From positions 62,001 through 126,000 of the forward strand of contig CAZKQW010000004.1 in assembly GCA_964555055.1 (NCBI GenBank): a stretch of DNA of 64,000 nt. Direction: 5' to 3'. The stretch is from GCA-016699445 sp964555055. GTDB taxonomy: Bacteria; UBA10199; JACPAL01; GCA-016699445. Below, in pieces: positions 35,468 through 45,054 of the stretch. Position 1 is the first letter of the stretch, and the number at the start of each line of letters is the position of its first letter. Both the position numbers and the translations under genes were made by a program. The notes under the pieces are model-generated. The model had not been told where the DNA came from, ran no database searches, and worked only from the letters and a program-made list of their open reading frames with translations.

Positions 35468-36298
35468 ATGAAATCTTTTTCGGATAAAGTCGCCTTCATC
35501 ACTGGGGCCTCGTCGGGCATCGGCGAGGCGTTGGCGGTGGAATTCGCGCGCCAAGGTGCGCATGTCGTGTTGTTGGCCCGCCGCTTGGACCGTTTGGTGG
35601 CCTTGTCGGCTGCCCTCCAAGCGCAAGGTGCTAAGACGCTTGCCCTGGAATGCGACGTGACGAAGGACGGGGAGCTCGAGAAGGCCGTCTCCAAAGTCGT
35701 GGCGGTTTTCGGACGGATCGACGTCGTGGTCGCCAACGCGGGTTTCGGCGTCTCCGGGAATTTGGACGAAATCTCCTTGGCGGACTACCGTCGGCAGTTC
35801 GACACGAATGTCTTCGGTCTCTTGAGGACGATTTACGCCACGAAGGAGGAATTAAAGAAGACCCGAGGAAGGTTGGCCTTGGTGGGCAGCGTCAGCGGTT
35901 ACGTCAGCGTACCGGGAATTTCGGCGTACTCCATGAGCAAATACGCGGTGAGGGCTTTGTCGGAAGCGTTAATATTGGAATTAGAACCTTTAGGAATATC
36001 CACAACCCTGATCAGCCCGGGCTTCGTGACCACAGAAATCCGCATGGTGGATAACCAAGGCGCTTATCATGAAGGCTGGAAGGACACGGTGCCGGCATGG
36101 ATCTGCATGCCCGCCGCGAAGGCCGCGCGCCAAATGGTGAAGGCGATCGAGCGGCGGAAGTGGGAGGCCGTTATCACCGGGCATGGGAAGATGATCGTGG
36201 CCCTCAGCCGGCGCATGCCCAAACTGCTTATGTGGATCATGAGTGCGTTGAGGGTAAGTGGTAGGCCCCAACCAAAAACGAAAAGGGATAGATCATGA
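35468..36298 (+). CDS. short-chain dehydrogenase/reductase (classical SDR)
   Basis: A 276-residue classical SDR. It has TGASSGIGEA for NAD(P) binding near residue 12, an NAG-type ANAGFG motif, a catalytic serine in VGSVSGYVS, and the YSMSKYA active site. The end is a hydrophobic, arginine-rich helix (KLLMWIMSALR) that may attach to the membrane. Its stop overlaps the trpA start (ATGA). The partner in tryptophan synthesis, if any, is unknown; SDRs of this kind often act on acyl chains or sugars. Confidence 0.85.
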   Translation: MKSFSDKVAFITGASSGIGEALAVEFARQGAHVVLLARRLDRLVALSAALQAQGAKTLALECDVTKDGELEKAVSKVVAVFGRIDVVVANAGFGVSGNLDEISLADYRRQFDTNVFGLLRTIYATKEELKKTRGRLALVGSVSGYVSVPGISAYSMSKYAVRALSEALILELEPLGISTTLISPGFVTTEIRMVDNQGAYHEGWKDTVPAWICMPAAKAARQMVKAIERRKWEAVITGHGKMIVALSRRMPKLLMWIMSALRVSGRPQPKTKRDRS

Positions 36299-37101
36299 GC
36301 CGTTTAAAAGCGATGTGGGAGCGTAAAAAACGTGAAAAAAAGAAGGCGGTCGTGACGTTTCTTACGGCCGGCGATCCGAACGTCACGGCGACGCCGGGAC
36401 TGGTATTGGCCTTGGAAAAAGGCGGGGCGGATTTAGTGGAGCTTGGCGTTCCGTTTTCCGATCCGATGGCCGACGGTCCCGTCATTCAAAAATCCTCGGA
36501 ACGGGCCCTCGCTCAGCATACGTCTTTAAAAGACGTCCTGCAGATCGTAAGGAAAATTCGTGAAACATCTCAAATTCCGCTTCTTTTGATGGGTTACTAT
36601 AATCCGATCCTCTCTTATGGCTTAGAGTCTTTCGCGCGGGATGCCGCCGCTGCTGGCGTGGACGCGGTGTTAGTCGTCGACCTGCCACCGGAAGAGTCTG
36701 AAGACTTAGATTCTGAATTAAAGAAGAACCTTATAGACTTCGTTTACTTGCTGACGCCGACAAGCGACATGGCGCGCATCAAAAAAGTCGCCTCTCGAGC
36801 TCGAGGTTTTATCTATTTTGTTTCTATTACCGGAGTTACGGGAGGGGAGTTGATAGGTGAATCGGAGATTAAAAGAAAAATTTCCGAAATACGAAAATAT
36901 ACGGATCTGCCGGTTGCGATCGGATTCGGTATTTCAAGCCCCGAACAGGCAAAAAACATGGCTCGCCTCGCCGATGGGGTTGTGGTGGGAAGCGCTTTGG
37001 TGAAAATCGTCGAGAATCAACCTCCGGTATCATTGCCAGCGGCGTTAGAAGATTTTACCCGCGCTTTGGCCACGTCGGTCTCACCCGAGACAAGTTTTTA
37101 A
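36295..37101 (+). CDS. trpA: tryptophan synthase alpha chain
   Basis: TrpA, 268 residues, cleaves indole-3-glycerol phosphate and passes indole to TrpB. It shows TAGDPN near the start, catalytic glutamate and aspartate in VELGVPFSDPMADGP, the MGYYNPIL strand, and the phosphate-binding SITGVTGG and GFGISSPEQA loops. It is translationally coupled to the SDR gene by a four-base overlap, so trpB and trpA are separated by an unrelated gene. Confidence 0.95.
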   Translation: MSRLKAMWERKKREKKKAVVTFLTAGDPNVTATPGLVLALEKGGADLVELGVPFSDPMADGPVIQKSSERALAQHTSLKDVLQIVRKIRETSQIPLLLMGYYNPILSYGLESFARDAAAAGVDAVLVVDLPPEESEDLDSELKKNLIDFVYLLTPTSDMARIKKVASRARGFIYFVSITGVTGGELIGESEIKRKISEIRKYTDLPVAIGFGISSPEQAKNMARLADGVVVGSALVKIVENQPPVSLPAALEDFTRALATSVSPETSF

Positions 37102-37139
37102 TTTTAGCAACCATTTTCCACATCTTGCGAAAATGGGTC

Positions 37140-37997
37140 ATGTCCCCTGAATTCGGTTTGAAGATTCAAGTGCAAACACTGCCTCCATTTTTAGACGCAT
37201 TTACGGGCGATCCCTTTTTTTTCGTTGGCATTGGTCATTCTGCCGCTCCTCCATATGTCGTAACCGCTCCGAAAACGAGAGACGAACCTGGAGGAATGGG
37301 TCTGAAGCCGGCTGAAGTCATTGATCTCTACAGAAAAGTTTCTTTGCGACCCGACGGTGATGCTTATCGTCTGATCGTGCGTGGTATGGATCGTTGCGCC
37401 GCCGATTGGGCGCGTAATAAAGCCCCAGGTTTCTGGAGACAGGGGCTTCATGTCTTGCGATACGCTTGCCCTCTGATTGAAGTGCCTACGGAATGTCCTC
37501 GAGCTTACCCCTTTAGGGAAAACTTAGAAAAAATACTCTTAAGATGGTCGGATCGATCCTTATCGATTTTCGTTTGCCAGGCCGTTTTCAATGCGGGTTT
37601 TGCTTCGCCCTTACAAAGTGCTTACCGTGATATGTTGGCCGATTGGGAGGATCGTATTTTGAAACAAGACTTATCGGTGTGGTTAAGGCCCCGTGTAGAG
37701 GCTATGCTTCATGATCGTGATCCAAACGTCGTCAATCTGGCGCTTTTTTATTACGTCTTTTTTGTGGAAGAGCCGACTCGAGACGAGTTGGGCCACGTCG
37801 TTTCATTGCTGAAAAAAAGTCGGGAGGACGGGGCGCTGATGGCACAAAGCCTTTTGCACAAGCTATTGCCCGGCTTGCAAGCGACGTGCTTGGAATTTTT
37901 AAGGAAACACGTGGATGGTTTGCCTTCATCGGCCGCTGCAAAACATGGATTGCTGCGATTGATCCAAGCCCGATTGGGATTTGGTCATTATCGATAA
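37140..37997 (+). CDS. orphan protein with HEAT-like C-terminal half
   Basis: About 285 residues from the ATG; a TTG 15 bases upstream is possible, and no ribosome site is clear for either. No family recognised. The first 100 residues are mixed strands and helices (GIGHSAAPPYVV). The second half has amphipathic helix pairs such as HDRDPNVVNLALFYYVFF that resemble HEAT repeats. There is no signal peptide or membrane helix. It lies between trpA and leuS on the same strand. Confidence 0.6.
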   Translation: MSPEFGLKIQVQTLPPFLDAFTGDPFFFVGIGHSAAPPYVVTAPKTRDEPGGMGLKPAEVIDLYRKVSLRPDGDAYRLIVRGMDRCAADWARNKAPGFWRQGLHVLRYACPLIEVPTECPRAYPFRENLEKILLRWSDRSLSIFVCQAVFNAGFASPLQSAYRDMLADWEDRILKQDLSVWLRPRVEAMLHDRDPNVVNLALFYYVFFVEEPTRDELGHVVSLLKKSREDGALMAQSLLHKLLPGLQATCLEFLRKHVDGLPSSAAAKHGLLRLIQARLGFGHYR

Positions 37998-38045
37998 GCA
38001 CATCCTCTTGATTCAAGTCATCGCCTATGACAGACCGGTCCGCCT

Positions 38046-40514
38046 ATGACCGCCAGCCAAACCGTTTACGAGCCGAAATTCATCGAACCCAAGTGGCAGG
38101 AGATTTGGGAGAATCGAAACGCCTTTAAGTCCTTCGAAGATCCTTCAAAAAAGAAATTCTATTGCCTCGAGATGTTCCCGTACCCTTCGGGCCGCATTCA
38201 TATGGGACACGTGCGCAACTACTCCATCGGCGACGCGATCGCCCGCTTCAAAAAGATGCGCGGCTACAATGTCCTACATCCCATCGGTTGGGATTCGTTC
38301 GGGATGCCGGCGGAGAACGCCGCGATCGAGCGCAAGACGCATCCGGCGACGTGGACCTTGAGCAACATCGAGGCGATGAAGGTACAGTTCAAAAAGATGG
38401 GCTTCTCCTACGATTGGGACCGGGAAGTCGCGACCTGTCTGCCCGAATACTACCGTTGGGAACAAAAGATGTTCCTCGAGATGTTCGAGAAGGGGCTCGT
38501 CTACAAGAAGAAGTCGTTCGTGAATTGGTGCCCCAAGTGCGAGACTGTGCTCGCCAACGAGCAGGTCGAGGATGGGGGATGTTGGCGCTGCAGTTCCCCC
38601 GTCGAACAAAAGCCTCTCGAACAATGGTTCTTTAAGATCACGGCTTATGCCCAAGAGTTATTGGACGATACGTATAAGCTCGGCGGTTGGCCCGAGCGCG
38701 TCCTGACGATGCAGCGCGAGTGGATAGGCAAGAGCGAAGGAGCCGAGATCGACTTCGAGGTCGAGGGTAAAAACGGCCAGAAGATCAAAGTCTTCACCAC
38801 GCGTCCGGATACCCTCTTTGGCGCGACTTTCATGTCGATTGCGGCCGAGCATCCCATGGTTCTGGAGCTGTCGAAGGGCACAGAACAGGAACGGCCCGTG
38901 AAGAGCTTCGCCGAAAAAGTCGCGAAGATGGACCGCGCGCAGCGCTTGACCCAAGATTACGAGAAGGAAGGCGTCTTCACCGGATCCTATTGCCTGAATC
39001 CCGTGAACGGCCGCCGCCTGCCGATCTACGCGGCGAATTTCGTTCTCGCCGATTACGGCACCGGAGCCGTCATGGCCGTTCCGGCGCACGACCAAAGGGA
39101 TTTCGAGTTTTCGAAAAAATACAAGCTGCCGATCGAAGTCGTCATCCAAGCGGCCGGAGAGAGATTGGATCCGTTGACGATGAAGGAAGCCTACGTGGAC
39201 GCGGGATTGCTGGTGAATTCCGGGACGTTCACGGGACTCGGTTCGGAAATCGCCAAGAAGGAAATCGTCAAGCATTTGGAGGCGAAGGGGGTGGGCAAGG
39301 GGACGGTGAACTTCAAGCTGCGCGATTGGGGCATCAGCCGTCAGCGTTATTGGGGCGCCCCGATCCCGATGATCCAATGCCCGCATTGCGGCATCGTTCC
39401 CGTTCCCGAAAGGGAGTTGCCCGTGCTTTTGCCCACCGACGTGGAATTCACCGGCCAAGGCGGGTCGCCGCTCAAGCAGGTGAAGGGCTTCGTCGACGTG
39501 ACGTGCCCGAAATGCCAAGGGGCCGCGCGGCGCGAGACGGACACGATGGATACGTTCGTCGAGTCCTCGTGGTATTTCCTGCGCTACGTTTCGGCCCGCA
39601 AGAACGATGGGGCTTTCGATAAGGAGGCGGTGAGGTATTGGTTCCGGAACGCCGATGGCACTTTTGGCGTGGATCAGTACATCGGCGGGATCGAACACGC
39701 CGTGCTGCATCTTTTATATTCCCGTTTCTTCACGAAGGCTCTGCGGGATTTGGGCTATCTTCCGGAAGGCATGCGCGAGCCGTTCAGCAACCTCCTCACC
39801 CAAGGCATGGTGATCAAGGACGGCGCGAAGATGAGCAAGTCGAAGGGGAACGTCGTCGACCCCGATTATCTGATCGAAAAATACGGAGCCGACACGGCGC
39901 GCCTTTTTTCGCTTTTTGCCGCGCCGCCGGAAAAGGACCTGGACTGGAGCGACCAGGGAGTGGAAGGGGCCTCGCGCTTTTTGGGGCGCCTCTACCGACT
40001 CGTCCACAACTGGACGGCCGACGACGACGTGAAGGATCCCAAGAAGGATCTGGTGCGGTTGCGCAACAAAACGATTAAAAAAGTGACCGAGGATTTGGAG
40101 AGGTTCCATTTCAACACCGCCATTGCGACCCTCATGGAATATTTAAACGCCTTGCAGAAGGAGACGCCGAAGATCCCCCGGGCCGATATCGAATCTTTGG
40201 TCCTCTTGATTGCTCCCTTCGCCCCTCACATCGCAGAAGAGCTATGGCAGCACTTAGGCCACGAGGAGCTCATTGCCCATGCGGCGTGGCCAGACTACGA
40301 TGCGACGATCTTAGATGCGGTGGATAGTGTCAAGCTGGTGGTGCAAGTAAACGGAGTCGTCCGCGCTACCCTGGAAGTATCCCCAGGCTTAAGCCAAGAC
40401 GAGGCCAGCATGGCCGCCCGTCGCGACCCGAAAGTCCAAAAGCACCTCCAAGACAAGACTCTGGCGAAGACGATTTTCGTCCCCAACCGTCTCATTAATT
40501 TCGTGGTTTCCTGA
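38046..40514 (+). CDS. leuS: leucyl-tRNA synthetase
   Basis: LeuS, 822 residues, charges tRNA-Leu. The class I signatures are present: FPYPSGRIHMGHVRNY (HIGH-type) in the N-terminal Rossmann part and KMSKSKGNVV (KMSKS) near residue 600. The CP1 editing domain includes FTTRPDTLFGATF and the zinc-type CPKCETVLA pairs, and the anticodon domain and a C-terminal appendix end the protein. The length is normal. The sequence just upstream repeats the ten bases around the ATG (CGCCTATGAC), but in another frame. Confidence 0.97.
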   Translation: MTASQTVYEPKFIEPKWQEIWENRNAFKSFEDPSKKKFYCLEMFPYPSGRIHMGHVRNYSIGDAIARFKKMRGYNVLHPIGWDSFGMPAENAAIERKTHPATWTLSNIEAMKVQFKKMGFSYDWDREVATCLPEYYRWEQKMFLEMFEKGLVYKKKSFVNWCPKCETVLANEQVEDGGCWRCSSPVEQKPLEQWFFKITAYAQELLDDTYKLGGWPERVLTMQREWIGKSEGAEIDFEVEGKNGQKIKVFTTRPDTLFGATFMSIAAEHPMVLELSKGTEQERPVKSFAEKVAKMDRAQRLTQDYEKEGVFTGSYCLNPVNGRRLPIYAANFVLADYGTGAVMAVPAHDQRDFEFSKKYKLPIEVVIQAAGERLDPLTMKEAYVDAGLLVNSGTFTGLGSEIAKKEIVKHLEAKGVGKGTVNFKLRDWGISRQRYWGAPIPMIQCPHCGIVPVPERELPVLLPTDVEFTGQGGSPLKQVKGFVDVTCPKCQGAARRETDTMDTFVESSWYFLRYVSARKNDGAFDKEAVRYWFRNADGTFGVDQYIGGIEHAVLHLLYSRFFTKALRDLGYLPEGMREPFSNLLTQGMVIKDGAKMSKSKGNVVDPDYLIEKYGADTARLFSLFAAPPEKDLDWSDQGVEGASRFLGRLYRLVHNWTADDDVKDPKKDLVRLRNKTIKKVTEDLERFHFNTAIATLMEYLNALQKETPKIPRADIESLVLLIAPFAPHIAEELWQHLGHEELIAHAAWPDYDATILDAVDSVKLVVQVNGVVRATLEVSPGLSQDEASMAARRDPKVQKHLQDKTLAKTIFVPNRLINFVVS

Positions 40515-40645
40515 ATCCCAGGCCCAACGGCGAAATTCACGAAACTTTTTTGACCCACCGAGCGATAAACGCCTTCATTAGGTCCTTTTAGGACCGTGTC
40601 TGAAAACTTTAAGTGGATAGGGTAAAGTGAAGGAGAGGAGATTTC

Positions 40646-41974
40646 ATGGAGCGACTGCAAATCATACCGGAAAGATTATTCAATGCCGGACTCCAGTGGA
40701 TGGATGGAAATTTTCAAGATCCGCACACGAACATGCCCTTCTCTAAGGCGGTCGGCAGGCTCGCGGAAGAACAGAAACGGTGGCCGCGAGACGCGTTTAC
40801 TCCCCCTCCAGATCGCGTCGCTCCTTCACGCATCCCGCCCACGCCGCGTCAAATCAAAAACTGTGAAGAATCGGTAAGGGAAATATTAGGCTCCGATAGG
40901 AAGGATCAAGTGACGGAGGAGGATGGCCGTTACGCCCTCGCGGTTATTACGGTCATTGATGGTTTGAAATGGGCGGCAGGTAAGGCTCGCGCGTCTTACG
41001 TTCCTCCTCTTTTCGCCGGAGGCGTCCTTTTAGGAGGTGCCGTGCAGTTCGCATACGCCATGTGGCTTCACCTCATTGTGCATAATCATTATGGAGCCCT
41101 TTTAAATGGTGACGGTAAAGAAACCTTTCGCTGTCTCGATCCGCGGCGCTCCCATATCGTTCACATGACGCCCCTGGAAAGAGACTCATGGTACCCTACG
41201 CATGCGGCCCATCATGCTTATACGAATGAAAAGCCTTCGAAAAACGCCCAAGGGGAATGGGAGAAGGGCGATCCCGACTTGGCGGCGGCCATGAGTCTCA
41301 AACCGGCGATTCTCACCGCACTTTATCACCTGCTAGATCTTATGGGGAGCATGGATTTGGCCGCTACTCATGCGGCAGGACTGGATGCCGCCGCGGCTAG
41401 GTGCGGGATCAAAGCCTTGTCTTTGGATTTTCTTCGTACTGGAGATGGGGGCACCGAGTGGGAAGATCTCCGCAAGGCGGCCGACGCTTTTTGGAAAGGC
41501 GCCGGTAAATACTACCAACGTGAATTCATAGAGGATCCCGCGCGCGCCGCACGGGCAGGAGACAGCCGGCTTTGGGTGACGACAGGCAACGTCGCCGCGC
41601 ATGTCACCGGCAACATCATTTTTTCCCTACTTGCGGTCTTGACCACGCACTACCTGCCCGGGACTGAATATTCCCGCGAGTCCGAAGGCCTTAAAACCAA
41701 ATCCGGCCGTTTTTTTCATCAATCTCTCCACTCTTCCGCCCTGACGAACGTGCCTCCCTTCTTAAGGCATTTTATGGGAAGCTCTTACGCCCATCTGATT
41801 CATCATGTGGATCCTAATGCCCCTTTCCATCAGGTTCTACGCAACATCGACCGATTGAAGGCGGCGTTTGCCGAGCACGGCCTTCCATGGAGAGACGTCA
41901 CGACTAAGGATATCGTCTTGGCCTTTTTAGGGCACATAGCCAGAGTTCCCGCGGAGGAACTTTCGTTATTCTAA
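40646..41974 (+). CDS. fatty-acid desaturase-like membrane diiron protein
   Basis: A 442-residue protein with three histidine boxes of the desaturase/hydroxylase superfamily: H142-H146-H148 in LHLIVHNHYG, H186/H189/H190 in THAAHHAYTN, and H383/H386/H387 in AHLIHHVDPNAP. Hydrophobic segments lie before the first box and at about residues 310-330. An N-terminal region of some 110 hydrophilic residues is not found in standard desaturases. The boxes predict a diiron centre that oxidises a lipid chain; the substrate is unknown. A good GGAGAGGAG ribosome site precedes the ATG. It follows leuS but is separated by 130 bases. Confidence 0.6.
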   Translation: MERLQIIPERLFNAGLQWMDGNFQDPHTNMPFSKAVGRLAEEQKRWPRDAFTPPPDRVAPSRIPPTPRQIKNCEESVREILGSDRKDQVTEEDGRYALAVITVIDGLKWAAGKARASYVPPLFAGGVLLGGAVQFAYAMWLHLIVHNHYGALLNGDGKETFRCLDPRRSHIVHMTPLERDSWYPTHAAHHAYTNEKPSKNAQGEWEKGDPDLAAAMSLKPAILTALYHLLDLMGSMDLAATHAAGLDAAAARCGIKALSLDFLRTGDGGTEWEDLRKAADAFWKGAGKYYQREFIEDPARAARAGDSRLWVTTGNVAAHVTGNIIFSLLAVLTTHYLPGTEYSRESEGLKTKSGRFFHQSLHSSALTNVPPFLRHFMGSSYAHLIHHVDPNAPFHQVLRNIDRLKAAFAEHGLPWRDVTTKDIVLAFLGHIARVPAEELSLF

Positions 41975-42061
41975 AGCGCCTCATTGGTGCAAACGAGGTA
42001 CAGCTTTCTATTAGATTCAAATTTCTCACAACTAAACCCGAATTAAGCCGAAAACCCCTTC

Positions 42062-43885
42062 ATGTCAGGTGCGACCATAGATGAAGTGACCAGGCTGGCG
42101 CGCGCTTATGCCGTTTCAAGGGATGTTAATCTGACGCATCCCGAATGGGACTGTCTTTTCCGATTTGCTCGAGACGTTCAGAATCCTCATGGCATAGGGG
42201 CTTCCCGTATAAATCAGGATGCTCTGGATCAGGCCACATATTCGTTGCTGAACGCGAGCAGTCCCGCCCTAAGAATACTTTGGGAGTCCCGTTTGCGAAA
42301 TCGCCCCAAACTTGTGCGGGATATTCATCGTGTGGTTGAAGATTCCGCCCTGTTGAAAGGGGCTCTCGCCGTGACGTCTTCTGCGCCTGTGGTGAACGTT
42401 GATATTATGGCGCGAGGATTGGAAGTCAGTAGGGAGGTGCCGTCCCATAAGCCAAGCGAAGGCGGAAAGGTGTTGAAGTTGGTTTCCACGTCTACGAGAT
42501 ACATCCCTTTGGAGGATTATCTGAGTCAAGCACGATGGTACGATCAACTCTGTGCTCATATCGATGAGATGATTTGCGCGGCGGATGCGGCTTCCTGTGA
42601 GCGGTTGGCGTTCATTGCGCGTTATTTTTTGGTGCGGCGTCTTGCGACGGATATGGTTGCAAGTGATTATATTTGGAATCAAATCGGCTTGAGGGCTCTA
42701 CACGGTTTGTCCGAACTTCAATCCGACCTTGCGATTCCCTTCATAAATAGTATCTCAGTTGGAAATATCAAAGTCGTCGCTTATGTTTATGATGGTTTTG
42801 AAGGTTATAAAAAGAGAGTCGCGAAGGTCGAGGATGGAAAGATTGTACGCGTTGAGAAAGCTAATGGCCCATTTCTCGTGGTTTGTCGCCCTGACTCCAT
42901 CACCGTGTCTCAGGTTCTCGCTCGACTGCTTTCGCATGGATCATTCGGAGGTCGATTAACCGATACTCTCCGAAAAATAAACTATGAATCTCGGCGGCTT
43001 CCGATGGCGATCGTTGCTTTCGATCCGGATCATTCGGTTTACGTCGTCCGATACCACGAATCCGAAGATTCTTTATGGATGGTTGAAGGTATTTTGGAGG
43101 CCGTGACGGCTTGTCAGGATTTGGAGGCGTTTTTAAAGTTCAATAGTCTGTACGGACGTTATCCAAAGGATATTTGGGAATGGGTCGACTTAGGCGTTTT
43201 GATTCAAAGCGAATCTGACGGGGCATCTCTTCGGAGACTCATAGAAGAAAGTGGGAATGATCTCAGCGAATCCACGGCGAATCTCTGTTGTGTCGCCCTA
43301 AGCCCTTTACTTCCGACTTCCTATCATGAATTCGTCTTTAAAACTCTCTTCGATCCTATCGGGGAAACGCGAAAGTCTCTTGCGGCTCGATTTTCCAATT
43401 TCCTTACCGCTCTGGGTAATAACCGTCCGGCCCAAACCTCCTTTTCGAAATATCTCCGCGATCACGTGGAGTATGCGAGGAAGTTTGAAGACGTGCTTAG
43501 AGCATGGCCTAAACTTTTTTATAAATTCCACTATCTCGACGAAGATGAATTCTTGAGGAGGGTTTTATTAGAGTCTTTATGGAAGTTACCTTTAAGCACC
43601 GGTGTCCTGCCGCGCATGTTTTTGGAGAGAGGTTATTCGGCTGAAGAATTGACAGAAAGGGCTATCGTCTGTCTCGAGGAAAGCGCGAAGTTGGGCTGGC
43701 TTGAGCCAGGAAAGTTATTTAGGAATGAGGTCGGTGATTTTCATAAATTTTTGATCGAGTTTGGTACCGAAGAGGCGGCTCGATATTTTGAAAGATTGCA
43801 TCGAGCCCAATTTTGGTTATTGCGAAGCAGGTTTGGATTCGATCAGTTGGCTCGGCAAATTCGAAACAGGTTGGGTTCTCAATAG
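42062..43885 (+). CDS. orphan 607-residue protein
   Basis: No family recognised. The protein has no signal peptide or obvious membrane helix. The first third is helical, the middle (about residues 220-330) is strand-rich with VVAYVYDGFEGY and FLVVCRPDSITVSQVL, and the last 200 residues are helical. It lies between the desaturase-like gene and holA on the same strand. Codon use is somewhat less GC-biased than in holA and leuS. Confidence 0.6.
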   Translation: MSGATIDEVTRLARAYAVSRDVNLTHPEWDCLFRFARDVQNPHGIGASRINQDALDQATYSLLNASSPALRILWESRLRNRPKLVRDIHRVVEDSALLKGALAVTSSAPVVNVDIMARGLEVSREVPSHKPSEGGKVLKLVSTSTRYIPLEDYLSQARWYDQLCAHIDEMICAADAASCERLAFIARYFLVRRLATDMVASDYIWNQIGLRALHGLSELQSDLAIPFINSISVGNIKVVAYVYDGFEGYKKRVAKVEDGKIVRVEKANGPFLVVCRPDSITVSQVLARLLSHGSFGGRLTDTLRKINYESRRLPMAIVAFDPDHSVYVVRYHESEDSLWMVEGILEAVTACQDLEAFLKFNSLYGRYPKDIWEWVDLGVLIQSESDGASLRRLIEESGNDLSESTANLCCVALSPLLPTSYHEFVFKTLFDPIGETRKSLAARFSNFLTALGNNRPAQTSFSKYLRDHVEYARKFEDVLRAWPKLFYKFHYLDEDEFLRRVLLESLWKLPLSTGVLPRMFLERGYSAEELTERAIVCLEESAKLGWLEPGKLFRNEVGDFHKFLIEFGTEEAARYFERLHRAQFWLLRSRFGFDQLARQIRNRLGSQ

Positions 43886-43947
43886 AAACTCAATCGCAAA
43901 CAATTGACAAGGGGTACTTGCGTACATAGCCGCACCCAAGGAAAAGC

Positions 43948-44856
43948 ATGATCATCGCCATCATCGGAGAAGAGTTTTTTTTGGTGAAGAAGGCCCTCAC
44001 GAAGCTATTGGACGAGAGGTGCCCGCAATCCGTCAGGGACTTCAATCTCGACGTCTACGAAGCTGCGGACATCGATGCGAAGAGGCTTGCCGCCGGTTTG
44101 GGCACGCTGCCGATGATGGCGGAGCGGCGTTGCGTGTTGATCAAGAACGCGCATGAGCTGCGGAAATCGGATATGGAGGCCTTGGAGCCTTTGTTGCCGC
44201 AGGTGCCGGAGACGACCGATCTGGTGTTCGTAGGTGCCAAGGCGGACAATCGCTTCGGTTTTTGGAAGAACCTCCTCAAAGCCGCGAAAGTCATGGAGTT
44301 TAAGCCTTTGTCGCCAGCCGAAGTCCCGCGGTGGTTGACGGATCAGGCGAAGGTGTCCGGTTACCGCTTGGACGCCGATGCGGCCGCCTTGATCGAGGCG
44401 GGCGTCGGTACCGACCTCATGGCCCTGCAATCCGCCTTGGAAAAACTCTACTCCTACGTCCATCCCCATAAAGAGATCGAAGCTTCCGACGTCGAAGCGT
44501 GCGTGACGACGTTTTCGTGGAAGAACGTCTTCGAGCTGACGGATGCGGTCGCCCGTAAGAACGTCGAAAGGGCTCTCAAGCTCTTCCACGAGATGAGCCT
44601 TTCGGGCGAATCGCCCATCGCCTTTGTGGCCTTATTGGCGCGGCACTTTCGGATCCTGAGCAAAGTGAAGGAAGGGGATACGGCCGGTTTGTTCTTCAAG
44701 CTGATCGACGACTACAAGCGCCAGGCGGCGTCGTTCACCCCCCAAAAACTCGCCGAAAAACGAGACCGGCTTTTCTTCGCGGATTGGCATTTGAAAAGTT
44801 CTCCGCTCCCGGCGCGTCTCGTCTTCGAGCGCTTGGTAATGGACTTGTGTGCTTAA
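43948..44856 (+). CDS. holA: DNA polymerase III subunit delta
   Basis: HolA, 302 residues, the clamp-loader subunit that opens the sliding clamp. It has the family layout: an N-terminal EEFFLVKKAL opening, RCVLIKNAHELR, DLVFVGAKAD and FKPLSPAEVPRWL in domain I. The helical linker and C-terminal collar domain carry TFSWKNVFELTDAV and ARHFRILSKVK. Length and order fit. A TTGACA hexamer 39 bases before the start could be a -35 box, but no matching -10 box is seen. Confidence 0.88.
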   Translation: MIIAIIGEEFFLVKKALTKLLDERCPQSVRDFNLDVYEAADIDAKRLAAGLGTLPMMAERRCVLIKNAHELRKSDMEALEPLLPQVPETTDLVFVGAKADNRFGFWKNLLKAAKVMEFKPLSPAEVPRWLTDQAKVSGYRLDADAAALIEAGVGTDLMALQSALEKLYSYVHPHKEIEASDVEACVTTFSWKNVFELTDAVARKNVERALKLFHEMSLSGESPIAFVALLARHFRILSKVKEGDTAGLFFKLIDDYKRQAASFTPQKLAEKRDRLFFADWHLKSSPLPARLVFERLVMDLCA

Positions 44857-44908
44857 AACTTTCTTGATTTTAAAGGGTGAAAAAAGGAAGGCGGTTCGTG
44901 TTTTAAAC

Positions 44909-44978
44909 GCGGGAGTAGCTTCCGCCAGAGGCGGACCAGCCTCCGGCTGGCAGTGAGCAATTCGTGTCATGGATTATG
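44909..44978. repeat. double-hairpin insert flanked by a 12-bp repeat of the tRNA 5' end
   Basis: GCGGGAGTAGCT at 44909-44920 is identical to the first 12 bases of tRNA-Gly at 44979. Between them lie 58 bases with two adjacent perfect hairpins: TCCGCC/GGCGGA (44921-44935) and CCAGCC/GGCTGG (44936-44951). The layout resembles a small palindromic mobile element that made a target duplication and left the tRNA intact. Confidence 0.55.
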
Positions 44979-45049
44979 CGGGAGTAGCTCAGTGGTAGAG
45001 CATCGGCTTCCCAAGCCGAGGGTCGCGGGTTCGAGCCCCGTTTCCCGCT
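44979..45049 (+). tRNA. tRNA-Gly (CCC)
   Basis: A complete cloverleaf of 71 bases. The acceptor GCGGGAG pairs with TTCCCGC (one G-T pair). The D arm is GCTCAGTGGTAGAGC, the anticodon stem TCGGC/GCCGA holds the loop TTCCCAA with anticodon CCC, and the T arm is GCGGGTTCGAGCCCCG-like. CCA is not encoded. It follows holA and ends just before a terminator. Confidence 0.93.
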
Positions 45050-45054
45050 AAGAC

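Noticed and set aside
38022..38050. CGCCTATGAC occurs twice, 19 bases apart, at the leuS start, like a gene-start scar.
   Set aside because: Only ten bases match and the upstream copy is in another frame. This is too short to separate from chance.
43904..43932. TTGACA before holA as a promoter.
   Set aside because: The -35 box is perfect but no acceptable -10 box is found at 15 to 19 bases. Left as a note in the gene entry.
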